Below, piece after piece: positions 34,201 through 46,744 of a DNA stretch of 64,000 bases. The notes under the pieces are model-generated. The model was not told the origin of the DNA. It did not search any database and saw only the letters and a program-made list of their open reading frames with translations. Origin of the DNA: Dioscorea cayenensis subsp. rotundata (taxonomy: Eukaryota > Streptophyta > Magnoliopsida > Dioscoreales > Dioscoreaceae). The position numbers and the translations under genes were made by a program. The first letter of the stretch is position 1, and each line of letters starts with the position of its first letter. Location: NCBI RefSeq assembly GCF_009730915.1, contig NC_052479.1, forward strand, positions 30,071,610 to 30,135,609, read 5' to 3'.

Positions 34201-37078
34201 TTTGATATGGAAGTCATGTTTTATACTGGTGTTGTCTATGGTTTATCAGGCAGTTGCAATTTCATAGTTTTCTTCCTAAATTAGTATTTGTGATCTAGAA
34301 AAACGGAATCCTCATTGGTTCCATATATGTTTTACATGATTACAACATAAATAAATATATACAGGTGTAACTCAAGTTTAGATAAGAACTAACACAATAT
34401 CAAATTAACACTCAAGGATATTGTAAACTAATAAGATAAGGATACTATGATTAAGCTTGTTTCAGAGTCCTGCTGCATTGTGAGTTCCAATATCTGCATC
34501 TATTTAAAAGTAAATTTGAAAATGAGATAAACTGAATCCCAATTTGGTAGTTTAGATGCTTATTAGTATTACTTTATCTATTTCATGTTATGTGTGCATA
34601 TTAGTGTATTGAGCACCATAAGAAGAAGACTAATATGGTGTGCAAGGTTATTTTGGGTATTTCACTTTAATGTTTGATAAATTAGCTAAATTCACCATGC
34701 AAGACATGATTGCTTCCACTGTCTGTATATACTATATTGATGATTGGGTTTGTAGTTTATTATTGAGTTTTATTTCTTGTGTCAAGGGTTAAATACTCCT
34801 TTTTTCTTGTTGAGCAAACTCAAGTGATTTATAATTTTTAATTTTTGAATATTGTACTCGTGAAACGCAAACACAAATTTCTTGGATCGGGATAACGTGA
34901 GTGTAAGTTCAAGGATGGTGATGTTTGCTCTCAATTCTTTATAGCCTTTCCATTTTTTTCCCCTGCTCCCGCTTGTTTTTACTCGCTAGGGGTTAAGTCT
35001 ATCATCAATCATAGCATCATTAAACCTTTCCCATTTCATCTTGGTTTTTAATAAAGTCTATTCATTGCCAATTTTCTGTTGCAATTCTAATTTTCATTGT
35101 TGCAGCTTTCAATCACTTTATATTCTATAGATGCATTTAGCTTCCTTTTCCTATTTTTGTTTTCATCTTCACACTTGCCAAGTTGTACAATTCCACATCC
35201 ACCTATAGTTATAATTATATATTGAAATGTATTTGTTTCTCATAGATACACAATTATGATCATATATAATACAACAAACCAAACTTAATTGTTATACCAT
35301 ATACCTCCACCGTAATTAGCTTAGCATGTGAGGGCATTTTAGATGAACAAAATATCTTTAAATGAAAAATGCATCAGTTTTTTCATTATTTTTATTTTTA
35401 TTTTGTCTCAATACATAGACACTCTATTCATGAAATATAGTTGCACAAGTGAAAATAACATTAAATACCAACAAAATACAAATAAATATAAGACTAATTT
35501 CTAATACATTTATGTATCTTACTTTCTGGACTTGATGAAAAATTTCAGGATGAGATCATGTTTCAAGTTAGTATTTAACAATGCGCTAAAAGAATTGGCT
35601 GATTTGACTTTGTAAAATGCTCTTCTTCCAAACTAGAACAAAGATGAATAAATGTGTAAGATGATGCATGACTCGTCTCGAAGGACCATTTTGTTAAACA
35701 AAAATAATGCTTGTTTCGGAGTCGAGATTTCGTGCATTTAATTTCTTGTCAATTTGTTGATTGTCCAATCTCTGAAGCATGCATGTCCTATGATTTCTAA
35801 TGACAGAAGTGATGGTTTGAAGTTGCAATACTTTCACGTATCTTTTGCTTGTGATGCACCAGATTGGTTGACCTGCTGTTATTTTCAATGCTTATCAATA
35901 ATATACCCAAGGTCATTCATTTCAAAGGACTAACCAGGTTGTGATGAGAAATGCTCAAACCAATGGAAATGGACAGCATGAAGAATGTTTTTGCCTTGCA
36001 CGTTATACTAGTTACTTACACTTTGTGTTTTCTCTACATGCAATTATTGTTCAGTATCATTTTAGTTACTAGTTACTTTAATGGAAATTAGTACAGATCT
36101 TGCATTCAAAGGAGTCCATTATCTTATGAACTAAAGGAAGTTGAATTATCAACTTTGCAAAGAGTAGGTTTTTGAATCTCTAGTTGATGACTACCTTTTT
36201 GTTACCATTTTATATTAATTCCTAATTTAGTTAATAATTATTGAATCCAATGCATGAATCATGGCATCCAGAGACTTAACATCAGCTGTTCATTGGTGTC
36301 AATTTTGATTAAGATTGGATTTTGTTTAATGTTTTTGCAGTTTTGGAGAATTCATGGTTAAAGATCAAGAGGGTTGAAAATGAGGATACATGAAGCTATT
36401 TTTACTTTGTGTAATTAACTCAAAAAATATTTTGTAATGAAAGTACATGAATAGTGTAAAACTCTTACATTTTGCTAGTACTCAAACTACATTACACTTT
36501 AATTCATAACATGTCAATAAAGGTAAATGAAAATTGAATTTAGTATACTTTTGAATGTAATGAAAATTTATGTTTTTGATTTACAGATTAAACAAATTTA
36601 TTTATTATTAATAGAGAAAAAAACTTAAAATTTAATTCAATTCAATGAACAAATTTAGAGGTGGTTATAACCACCTCTAAAAGTATGAACATGGAAGAAA
36701 TTATAAACTATAGAGTCGGTTATAACCGCCTTTACTAACCGCCTCTACTACTTATAATTTTTAGAGGTGGTTATAACCGCCTCTAAAACTATTGAATGGT
36801 AATAAAAACTTAATAGCTATAGAGGCGGTTATAACCGCTTCTAAAACTATTGAGGATTGATGAAAACTTAGTAGTTATAGAGGTGGTTATAACCGCCTCT
36901 TGTTATTAAAAACCGCTTCCGTAGATGAAACTTACCCCAACGGTTGGTACAAACCGGCTCTAAAGTGTAGAGCCGGCTTGATACAAGGCGGTTTAGAGGC
37001 GAGTAAAAAAACCAACGCTATACCTAGGGCCTCTGTAGGATTTGAAAACCGCCTCAAAAACACTTTTTTTGTGTAGTG
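31235..37078. mobile_element. Non-autonomous CACTA element, 5.84 kb
   Basis: It starts cactacatcattttt at 31235 and ends tttttttgtgtagtg at 37078, giving inverted CACTAC ends. It is flanked by the 3 bp target-site duplication att (31232-31234 and 37079-37081), the size expected for CACTA elements. Five palindromic repeats of the type gaggcggttataaccgcctc lie near the right end, with related half-sites at the left end. No transposase-like reading frame was found. A GC- and CT-rich segment at 31380-31770 resembles the 5' exon and leader of a host gene, and a short exon-like piece lies at about 34085-34150. Confidence 0.9.
36655..36905. repeat. Palindromic subterminal repeats of the CACTA element
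   Basis: Five copies of an about 22-24 bp near-perfect palindrome centred on ggttataacc start near 36656, 36711, 36761, 36820 and 36879. They are spaced about 50-60 bases apart. They are probably binding sites for a transposase accessory protein, by analogy with En/Spm. Confidence 0.8.
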
Positions 37079-37203
37079 ATTGTTTAAAATATGTACAATG
37101 AAATATTTTTAGAAATTAAAAAAATCACTTGGGTGTAGACCTTGTAGTAATTTTAATAAAATATCCTTTAAATATTTTACATGTAAGAAATGCTTTTATA
37201 ATA

Positions 37204-37524
37204 CTCTCTCCGTTTTTTTTTTAGTTGTCACGTTTTGGAGCTCTTTTCTGGTCCTTTTTACTTATCACATTAGAATTTTTGTATAGTATTGAATAATTTT
37301 TTTTTCAAATTTACCCTTTAATTTAATATACTTATACAATTTTCAATAAATCACAATCAACTGAGCATTAAATTATATACTCTACTAGTGAGGTCTTAAA
37401 TATGGGTAGTTTTGAAAAGTAATAAATTTTTATATAAAATATAAATAACCAACTAATTGTATTTAAATTTTTTTAATCGAAAGTGAATTAGGTAAATGTG
37501 ACAAGTAAAAAGAGAGGGAGGGAG
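37204..37524. mobile_element. Stowaway-like MITE (Tc1/mariner), 321 bp
   Basis: The left end ctctctccgtttttttttagttgtcac matches the reverse complement of the right end gtgacaagtaaaaagagaggg...gggag. It is bounded by TA dinucleotides (37202-37203 and 37525-37526). The ctccctccgt-type terminus with TA duplication is the Stowaway hallmark. Confidence 0.85.
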
Positions 37525-37526
37525 TA

Positions 37527-38963
37527 ATCCACTGACAAATTTACCAAAATTTAATCACTTATTAAGTTAAAAAAACACTAATTAAAGCACAAGCTACTTT
37601 AAAATTTTAAATATTCTAAAATTAAAAAAAAAAATTCACTTATTAAGTTCACATCTGCCAAAACAACAACTTTGACGTCTGCTTTCATAGGGCAATAATT
37701 AAAAAGTTTGCTTTATAAATATCCGACCACGTTTTCATAATCATCACCACAAATTATAATTTTTCTATAATTTTTATTTACAAAAATTTGTTATTTTCAC
37801 ATGCTATCAATCAATATGTAGACTATTTATATAAAAATAATAATAGTTTTTTTTTAACACCAAAATATAAAGAACTCGTTTCCAAATGAATCAAAAAAAC
37901 AAGAGCTCAAAAGTTCCACCAAATATAATAATTAATTTAAAGACAAACATCAAATTACTAATGCTTCCATGCATGCCTTTTATGAATAAAAAAAAAAAAG
38001 CAATTGAATGTCCCTTCATCAAATTGGAATTGCTTTTCAAGTCAAATTTTTCATGTCGCTCACATTTATGATGTTGTGTGTATTGATTTTTATTTTTATT
38101 TTAATGTTTTTCCCACGTTTAAATAATATCCAATGTCACACTAACATTGGGCCACTCTAATGTCAATTTTTCCACATCAAGATATTATTTCTTTAATTTA
38201 TTAGCATATGAAATTTTTAACTACTTCAATTTAGTTTGTTTTGTTTTACTAAAGCTAATTAAAAACAATTTTTTTTAAAAAAAAATACTTTGGTTCATCT
38301 GTTATATATTTGCTAGATTTAATTGTTAGATTTAATTGTCACAATGTTTAGACAACTTTATTACAAGCTCATAATTGTTTGAGGGAATAATATCACATGA
38401 TATTTTTAAATGATTTTTTATGTCTATAGTTTAAAAAATTGATTTAATATCACATAATATTTTTATATAATTTATATTTGTTTTTAAAAGATTCGAATGT
38501 AATTTTTTTAGGCATAATTGCAATACAAATATTTTTCTTGATTGCAATTTCCTAATATAACTAAAATAATTGTGGTATATACTCTTGTACTACAATATGA
38601 ATATTTTTTTTCACTAATATTATCTTTGTTTTATTATTAGGCATATTTCATGGAACTTTACAGGGAAAGAAAGTTATATAATTTATTTGTAAATTAAACA
38701 AGTTAGATTATTATTTAAATATTTGACATTAAGTCGGTGTCAAATATATATAATTATGTCTTTATACAAAGTTATCATCGATACCTATATATAATTAAAC
38801 CGTCACTTTCCATGACTTATTCGGCCTAAACACAGTTTGTGAATTATTGATTTGAAAATGAGTTGAATATGTCTTTTTTCGTACTAATTTTCAAAATAAT
38901 ATTTAATGAAAAAGAATTAAGAGAGGGATTGAAAGCTACATTTCTTGGACATGTGATGTGTTT

Positions 38964-39014
<51 letters not shown>

Positions 39015-39132
39015 GAGAAAAGATCTCACATGGACCTAAATAAACAAAGTCTATTTGGTAGAGAACAAAGGAAAGGATTACACTCAATGAAGACAAAAGT
39101 TCTAATTCATTAACAAGAGAGGGCAAATATTA

Positions 39133-39169
<37 letters not shown>

Positions 39170-40990
39170 CTTTGTAAATAACCAAGAAGCGTCTTAATTT
39201 GTCTTTAGTTTTGGTTTTTTATATAATCTCCGGTCCTTGATGATATGCATAAATATTTATTTTATTAAATTCTCAATAAAAACTCTACATAATAACCATT
39301 GGCATTACAATGTGTGCAAGCAATGAAAATAACTTTACTAATTAATAATGTTTTGTTCATTTTATATTTTTCAATATTTTGAAATATGCTTTATTAAATT
39401 TATAATTATTAATAATAAAAGGATAGTTGATGTATAATTTCCATTTTTGTTGTAGTAATTATATTTATAAATTATTAAAGAAATTAAGAGTGAATGTAAA
39501 AAAATTAAGCCAATTAATGACCCAAATTAGTCAATTATTGCCGACTAATATAATACAATAAACAAAGAATCCAATAATTTTAATTATGTGGTTATTCTTG
39601 ATTTAATTATAACTTTTCCAATAATTTCATTCAATAAAAATAGCATTTCATGTTTTAATAGATACATACATATATAAGTTTTAATACATACATACATACA
39701 CACACACACACATATATATATATAAGATAATTTTTTTTAATTTAATTTACACTATGGTATGAATACTATAAATAGTGTATGTCATTTGTAGCAAACGACA
39801 GCAGTATATCAGAGATGCTATTGTAGCGATTAACATTACTATATGTAACAACTGGTCACATTCTACTGTAACAATCGGCAAACTGTAGCAGCCATCAATA
39901 CTATTATTATTTACAGTTACCAATGTATTTTAGACAATTCGATCGAATTAAATTTTAACTATTCATTTTTTCTCTTGAAAGACTATAAATAAATACCTAC
40001 TCATTTATTATAAATGATATATATGAAAAGAAGGAATAAAAAAATGAACTTAAATCAAAGTGTATCCGATATATTTTTTTCACTTTATTTTTATATTATT
40101 TATGTTTATATTTATACATATTATGTATTCATAGATATATATATATATATAATGAGGATCAACTATTACTTGCACTTTACAATATACTAATATTTATTGA
40201 GCCATACAAAATAAATTTTATACTTTAAATATTTACTTCATGAAAAAAATATATTTATGAAAAATTAAAAATATAATTTTAATGGAATCCAAAGACAATG
40301 ATGCATGACCTAAATGCATTTCATTTTCATTCTTTTCCCCTTCTAAATTAAGTGTCTTGTTTAACTTTTAAACCAAGTGATTAGATTGATCATTAACCTT
40401 AATCATCCTCCCATTTATGCTTTCTTTTTATCTAAGTCTTCTTTTAATCTTTTATAACTCATACCTTTTTAGTCATGGAATAATTCTCTCTTAAACTAAT
40501 GTCCATGAGCTTCATCACTTTTGGCCCCCCTTTTTTTAACTAATAAAATTTATCATAAGAAATTAATTATAAAAGATGGTCATTGTTAATCATTTTAAGC
40601 TTCTTTTTCTTCAAAAATTAAATTCCTTTAATTAATGAAAGGAAATTGTTTGGTTGGAAAATTTCATAATTTAGAAATTAGAAGTTAATCAATATAATAT
40701 AAGTATGTATATATATATACTATTTTTTTATATTTATGTTGATCTTCTTATTTTAAAATATTGTATAAATATAAGAAAAGGATAATTACCAATAAAAAAC
40801 ATATAAATGTTTAATTCAAATTATTGTTAATTATATATAAAATCATTTTAATATTTAATTAAATTTTAAATTAGATTTCCTTTTAAAAAGTCATAATTCT
40901 TGATTGACTTATTATTAATTAAGTCAAATAATAAAAATTGAGAAATTTTCATGAAATTTATAATAATTAATTAATAATTAATTAAAATGA
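37527..40990. other. AT-rich intergenic DNA upstream of ATG11
   Basis: It holds the end of duplication unit B (to about 39540), two (AAT)n microsatellites (38966-39013 and 39134-39169) and a mixed cata/ca/ta microsatellite near 39680-39722. A stretch at 39760-39910 has several tactgtagc-like motifs. No gene recognised. Confidence 0.6.
38966..39013 (+). repeat. (AAT)n microsatellite
   Basis: About 16 uninterrupted trinucleotide units. A second (AAT)n tract of about 12 units lies at 39134-39169. Confidence 0.95.
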
Positions 40991-40994
40991 AATT

Positions 40995-41004
40995 TTTATA
41001 TAAA
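40995..41004 (+). promoter_or_regulatory. Candidate TATA box for ATG11
   Basis: tttatataaa lies about 40 bases before CT-rich sequence (tctactcttctcat) that suits a plant transcription start. This would give an ~800 base 5' leader. The leader contains possible intron donors (aag|gtatcg near 41358 and aag|gtgagg near 41412). Inferred only. Confidence 0.4.
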
Positions 41005-41851
41005 CAAGTGATTAATTTATGATTTCATGAGTCTATCTACTCTTCTCATTGTTGAAGTTGAAGGGGCAGAGTTCAATCTCGGCCAAAGTTCAAAGGCGGC
41101 TCCTTTGAGGGAGAGCCTACCCAAAATTTCTCCCAAATTCCAAACCCTAATCGCGTTCAAAACGTGCAATTTGGATTTCTTTCCCCTTTTTTTAACCCCA
41201 ATTTGGGTTCTGCTTCGTTGATTGCTTCGTGGAAACCTTCTCCGCTTCTACCAAGTCACCTTTTGGTTGTACTGATTCTGGGGTTTGCTTTTCTTGCTTT
41301 TCTAGGGTTCCTGGTTGGATTTCCGTGTGAAATCCGCTTGTTTGATTGGGTTTTGCAAGGTATCGTTTCTTTGTGCTCTGGGTTTTTGTTTGGGAAGCGG
41401 ATAGGATAGGAAAGGTGAGGCCTTTGTTGTTTTTGGGCGCTGGAGAGGCTTTTGATCTGGAATTAGGGTTTCGGTGGTTCTCGGTGGATTAGGGTTTTTT
41501 TGCTGAAGGATCGAAGGGCTGTAGAAAAGGAGTTATCTTTTTGACTTTGGAGACGACTTGGAGTGGGACTTTTGGTTTTAATTCTTTCCTTTATCGGTGA
41601 GGAAATCGTTGTTCGAGTTGATTTGGGACGGTTTTGATCCTCTGTGCATTGACGAAGGATCGGAATTTGTGCTTGTTTTTTTGCGGTTCTGGCTCCGCTT
41701 TTCGAGCAGATTTGATTTCTCTCTGAAAAATTATTAGATTTTTTTTTCCCAGTGAGAAATCTCTCAATTTGAGGCTTTGATTCGTATGAGTTCATCAAAG
41801 ATTGGATTTTGGTCCTCTGGTTTTGCTCGTTAGGGTTCTCTCTCAGCCAAG

Positions 41852-44800
41852 ATGAGCTTGGGATCCACCGTCACCGAGGAGTACATCCCCACGCTCATAG
41901 TACACCTCGCCGAGAACGGCCACAGCTTCGAATTCCAATGCGATGAATCAACCACTGTGGAACTGATCCAAAGATCCATTAATAATCTTAATGGAATTCA
42001 AATCAGTGACCAGATCCTCTTCTCCAGCGATGCTGTGCTTGAAACTCATCAGACATTGGGTTACTACAAGCTCCCTCGTGATGATTCTGAGGTGTTCTTG
42101 TTTAAAAGATCAAGTCTTTTGCCGACGGCTCCTTGTCCGCCTGGTGAAACCATTGAAGTGCCTGTAGCTAAGGTTCCTCCAGCTCCTTCGCCAGCGAAGA
42201 ACCCACACCCTTTGGATGATGCCTCTGATCCTGCTGTAAAGGCATTGGCTTCATATGAGCGCATGTTTAGACACCATTTTCAGGTTGCCAATGCCATGTA
42301 TGGGTCTGCCCAGAACAAACTTGAGATTTGCAAGAGGTTTTTGAGGGAGCAGCAGGTGCAGGAACGAGCGCTGGACACGGTCCGTGGAAATCTTGCTCAA
42401 ACTTTTAAGAAGTTGGAGGTGAGGTACACTGAGTTTTTCCGATGCTATTCTCAGCAGAACAGGTGCCATTCGGAAGTATTGGCTAATTTGGGAAAGGACA
42501 TTGAGAGGTTGCGAACTGTGAAGCTTCATCCTGTGATTCAGACTTCGTCCAGGAAGTGCTTGTTGGATTTCTTGAAGGGGGATAAGTTGGAGGAATCTTG
42601 TAATGGATGCATGAAATCACACAGGAATTTTGAGGGCAAAGTTTCGGAATCAAGGATGGACCTTATGGGATTGGGGAGAAGTGTTGATAGTGTTCTTGCT
42701 TGCATGCGTTTCACTGGAAGCAAAGATCTGGAGGTTGCTATCAAAGAACATGAGGAAATTCTCAATCAGCAAAACACTATAATGCAAACTTTGAGGTTAG
42801 TTTGTGACATTTATCGTTGGTAAGCTATTTTTCGTTCTTTTCTTTTGTTCTTTTATTGTCACTTGAATTATCAATGTTCTGTTGTATTTGTTTGGTTTGA
42901 AGTATCAACAAAAGAGTTCTATATTAGCAAGTTGTAAGGTCAGCCCTATGATTGCCCTGACAAAATAGGATTATAAAGGATTGTCATATATGCATAGATA
43001 TATCCTTTTTTGGCATCTTTATTCAACTAGGAATGGATTATGGCTACCCAAATCGAACAGCTTATACTACTACAGAAACCATCCAAACACCCATTAAAGC
43101 AATTTGTTTCTTCATTAATATAATTTTAACTAAGAAGCTTAATGTGGCATTGCAAAACAATGCGGATGACTGTTATATTTGAATTGCATGTTGTCATCAT
43201 GAGAAATATACATCTGCGTGTGAACCTGATTGGACACGCTGATATATAACACTGCAGATGCTTAAATAGTTCTAAGAGGAGTTTGTTTTTTATTCTGTCA
43301 TTTCTCACTTATGTGAAGTGTTGATATTGCTCAGTACTCATCATTGTGAACTTTGCTGAGTGTGTTCCCTTATATTTGTGTGTTCGCATTGCAGTAAAGA
43401 CGTTACAGAGGTCAAGAATCTTGCTGATGAATATTTGAACTGCCAAGTATCTGCTTCCCCTAGATCACATATTGCAGTTTCAAATCTAGGTCCAAAGTAC
43501 AATGCTCATGAGACTGATCTACTTCCCAAGGTGCGGAACTGTGATCACGCCATGTTGGAGCTCCTAGATAAATGCAAGAACAAGAAAAATTACATGAACA
43601 ACCAAGTGCATATGTGCATGCAAAAAGTTCAATCTGTTCAAAGTACCATTAAATCGATGATAAATAAGCTTCATGTGTTCCAGGAGGCTATGGGACAACA
43701 AGACAAAGACTTTGAAAATCTAAAATTTGTTAACGGACTATACCATGCCTACAGAGCTTGCCTTTCTGAGGTGGTGCGAAGAAAGTCTTCTTTGAAGTTG
43801 TACATGGGCCAGGCTGGACAATTGGCTGAAAGGCTGGCAATGGAGAGGGAGGCAGAGATAAAAAGACGTGAGGAATTCTTGAAATCTTGGGGAAAATATT
43901 TACCCCAAGAAACAATTATGGCAATGGGTTTGTTTGGTTCTCCCAGCCCATGCAATGTCAATATAGCTCCTTATGACACTAACTTGCTTGAAATTGATAT
44001 TGCTGATGTTGACAGACTTGCACCAGTGAGTGCTGCAGGTTCCCTGTCTAAACATGAGCGAAATCCATTACCAAAGGGCTCCTCAGCCGGATCTAGTCAA
44101 AGCTCTAATCTCTCAAAATTTAGAGAAGTTCCTGTGGATAACAAAGTGAAGAGTGACTCTGTGGAGTTTCTTGGTGATTGTGAGTCGGTGGATATTGCTG
44201 GAACAAGCAAGATGGAAGTTGAAAATGCATGGTTGAAGGCAGAACTTGCAACAGCAATTGCCCTCATCTGTTCTTATGATGCAGAATATGGATATAGCTC
44301 AATAGATGATGTCAACCGAGATGATATTCTGAAGTCTGTGAATCAGAAGACGGCTGAAGCTCTTCATTTGAAGGATGAATATGGGAAGCAGCTTCAGGCA
44401 ATGCTGGAGTTGAAGCAAGCACAGTGCATTTCATATGAAAAACGTATTCAAGAGCTTGAGCAAAGACTGTCTGATGAGTATATGCAAGGGCAAAAGCTTT
44501 CAGCTAGTAAAGATGCCTCTGAATGTATCCTCTCAGCTTTAAAGACTGATGGCCTTAAATCTCAACTATCTGGGGACGCTGAAAGTCACATGCGTGAGGC
44601 ATCTACTGAACCTATGGAAGATGCTTCTTTTACATCTGCGTCATCAGAAGCAAAGCTTGATCAGGTAACCGGACAGTCAGTGAAACCTAGAGAAGGCGGA
44701 GATGAGAACATGACAGATTTGTCCATAACATCTAATATGCAGCCAGTTGATTCTGCTCGCAATTTCATGGATTCTTCGATGATGGAACCATCACGTGATG

Positions 44801-46744
44801 AACACCAAGTTGACTTGGAGAACAATCAACTCTGTGAGGCAGACAGAGTGGAGAAAATGATGACAACCCAGTTGACTGTGAGCCAGACAAATAAATCTTC
44901 TGATGAGGCCTCTTCTGGCATGGTACCACATGAAACTGGTGGTCAAACAGGTTCAGTGTCAAAAGCTAGTGATGAATTTGTTTTGGAACTACAAAATACC
45001 CTCTCCAAGATGTCAAAGCAATGCAATGAGACTGAAAGCAAACTTAAAGCAGCCATGGAGGAGATCAGCTCCCGCACAAGAGAATTAGAGATTAGCAAAA
45101 ATCTCCTTGATGAATCCCAGGTTAAAAAAATATTCAAGTTTTTCTTTGGTAAACTGTCCATTTAGGTGGAAAAATATTCGAGACATTGATAACTGATAAT
45201 TCTGAACATGCAAATTGTTTATTTCTCTTGCATGTCATTTTTGTTCCATTTTCAGGTTTAAAAAAGTGTGATTTCTGCTTGTAAATTCCCTGAATTTTTC
45301 TCTTTTCTTCCTATCTGTGAAACAGATGAATTGCGCACACTTGGAGAATCGTTTACATGAAGCAAGAGAAGAAGCACACACCCATCTTTGTGCTGCTGAG
45401 CGAAGGGCTTCAGAATATAGTGCTTTACGGGCCACTGCTGTGAAAATGCGTGGCCTATTTGAAAGGTTCCGTGTCTGTGTTACTGCTTCAGTCCCAGTCG
45501 CTAGTTTTGCAGACTCATTGCGATCTTTATCTCTCTCTTTGGCCAGGTACGCAAGGAAATACACAGCTTACTTGAGTTGTCTATTTGGGATGTTTGAGAT
45601 TTTTGTCTTCTGTTGTCAGATTATTTTATCATTACCTCAGCTTTTGGGTTTCCTATAAACGATAACAAGAATCACAATTCCATTCAACTTATATCATCTG
45701 AATCTATATCGAGAACATGTTGAAAAATTAACACCCCTACCTGTATCTATATCTTGGTCAGATATAAAAAGATGAATTTGATCAACTAGTGACAGTATGT
45801 TTATCTTCAAAACAGGTTGTTTAATCATTCTATTCAGCTCTTGCTTGGATTAGGGATCAGTTCCACATGTTGTGATGAACTTTACTTTGCACCTTTAGGT
45901 TTTGTTGAGGGTCTCCCACCCATTTAACTAAAATTAGATATTGTAATTTTTGTGCTGTTTCCTCGACACATTTCCTGGAAATATATATATATTATGTATA
46001 CGGTTGGCATTTTGATGTTGAATTATTGAACAGATTTCTCTTACACTTCTTTCATACTCTGATGTTTCAGTTCCGCTAATGATGATGAAGACGACAACAA
46101 TGCCGAATTCCGAGAATGCATTAGAGTTCTTGCTGACAAAGTCAGTATAATCATGCAGAACCGTTCTGAGCTCCATGACTGCTTTTCAAGGGCCGAGGCT
46201 GCACGGTCGCATATCTTAAAAGAATTGGATGAAAAGAAAGAGCTAGTACAAAATCTCCGTGTAAAATTACAATTAGAAAGACAGGTTTGTTTACACATGC
46301 TTCTTGTTTCTCTCAAATGCATAGACAGAATTTTTTACTGTGACTTGTGTTTGACAGGCGAACAAGGAAAAAATATCATTCGGTCATCTGGAACTCCATG
46401 AACTCGCCGTGTTCGTGCTTAACTCTGCAGGTCATTACGAAGCAATCAACAGGAACCATTCAAGCTACTTCCTCTCGCCGGAATCCGTCGCTCTCTTCAC
46501 TGAACACAATCCCGCTAGACCGAATTACATAATCGGGCAGGTTGTGCACATCGAGAGACTGACTGTGAGACCCGCAGCATCACCTCGGATGGAACACGGT
46601 GATCAAATGGACATGTCAAGCGCCGAAAGCAGCAACCGGTTATCGCCGCGGTTCGCGTCAAACCCTTATAATCTTCCAATTGGCTGTGAATATTATCTAG
46701 TGACAGTAGCCATGCTACCTGACACAATTCATTCATCTCCTTAA
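41852..46744 (+). CDS. ATG11: Autophagy-related protein 11 (ATG11)
   Basis: Five exons: 41852-42795, 43395-45120, 45326-45546, 46071-46284, 46358-46744. All junctions are GT-AG and phases agree, giving 1163 residues, close to Arabidopsis ATG11 (~1150). ATG11 is the scaffold and accessory subunit of the ATG1/ATG13 kinase complex in selective autophagy and acts in the cytoplasm at forming phagophores. Residues ~12-90 form a ubiquitin-like region (AENGHSFEFQCDE). HPLDDASDPAVKAL starts the long helical APG17-like region, which contains the conserved LSEVVRRKSSLKLYMGQAGQ and NVNIAPYDTNLL. Coiled coils fill the middle. The C-terminal ATG11 domain ends with PNYIIGQVVHIER and GCEYYLVTVAMLPDT. The start is the first ATG in good context (aagATGagc) after a long leader. 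No defects seen. Confidence 0.95.

Larger units (their letters stand above)
25640..39540 (+). repeat. Segmental duplication, unit B (with later insertions)
   Basis: Second copy of the unit that starts near 7030. It carries its own insertions: an intron element, a GC-rich element, a CACTA element and a Stowaway-like MITE. Boundaries estimated by eye. Confidence 0.7.

Noticed and set aside
43360..45165. 601-codon single-exon gene starting at 43360
   Set aside because: It is ATG11 exon 2 read through both intron edges. The true exon is 43395-45120.
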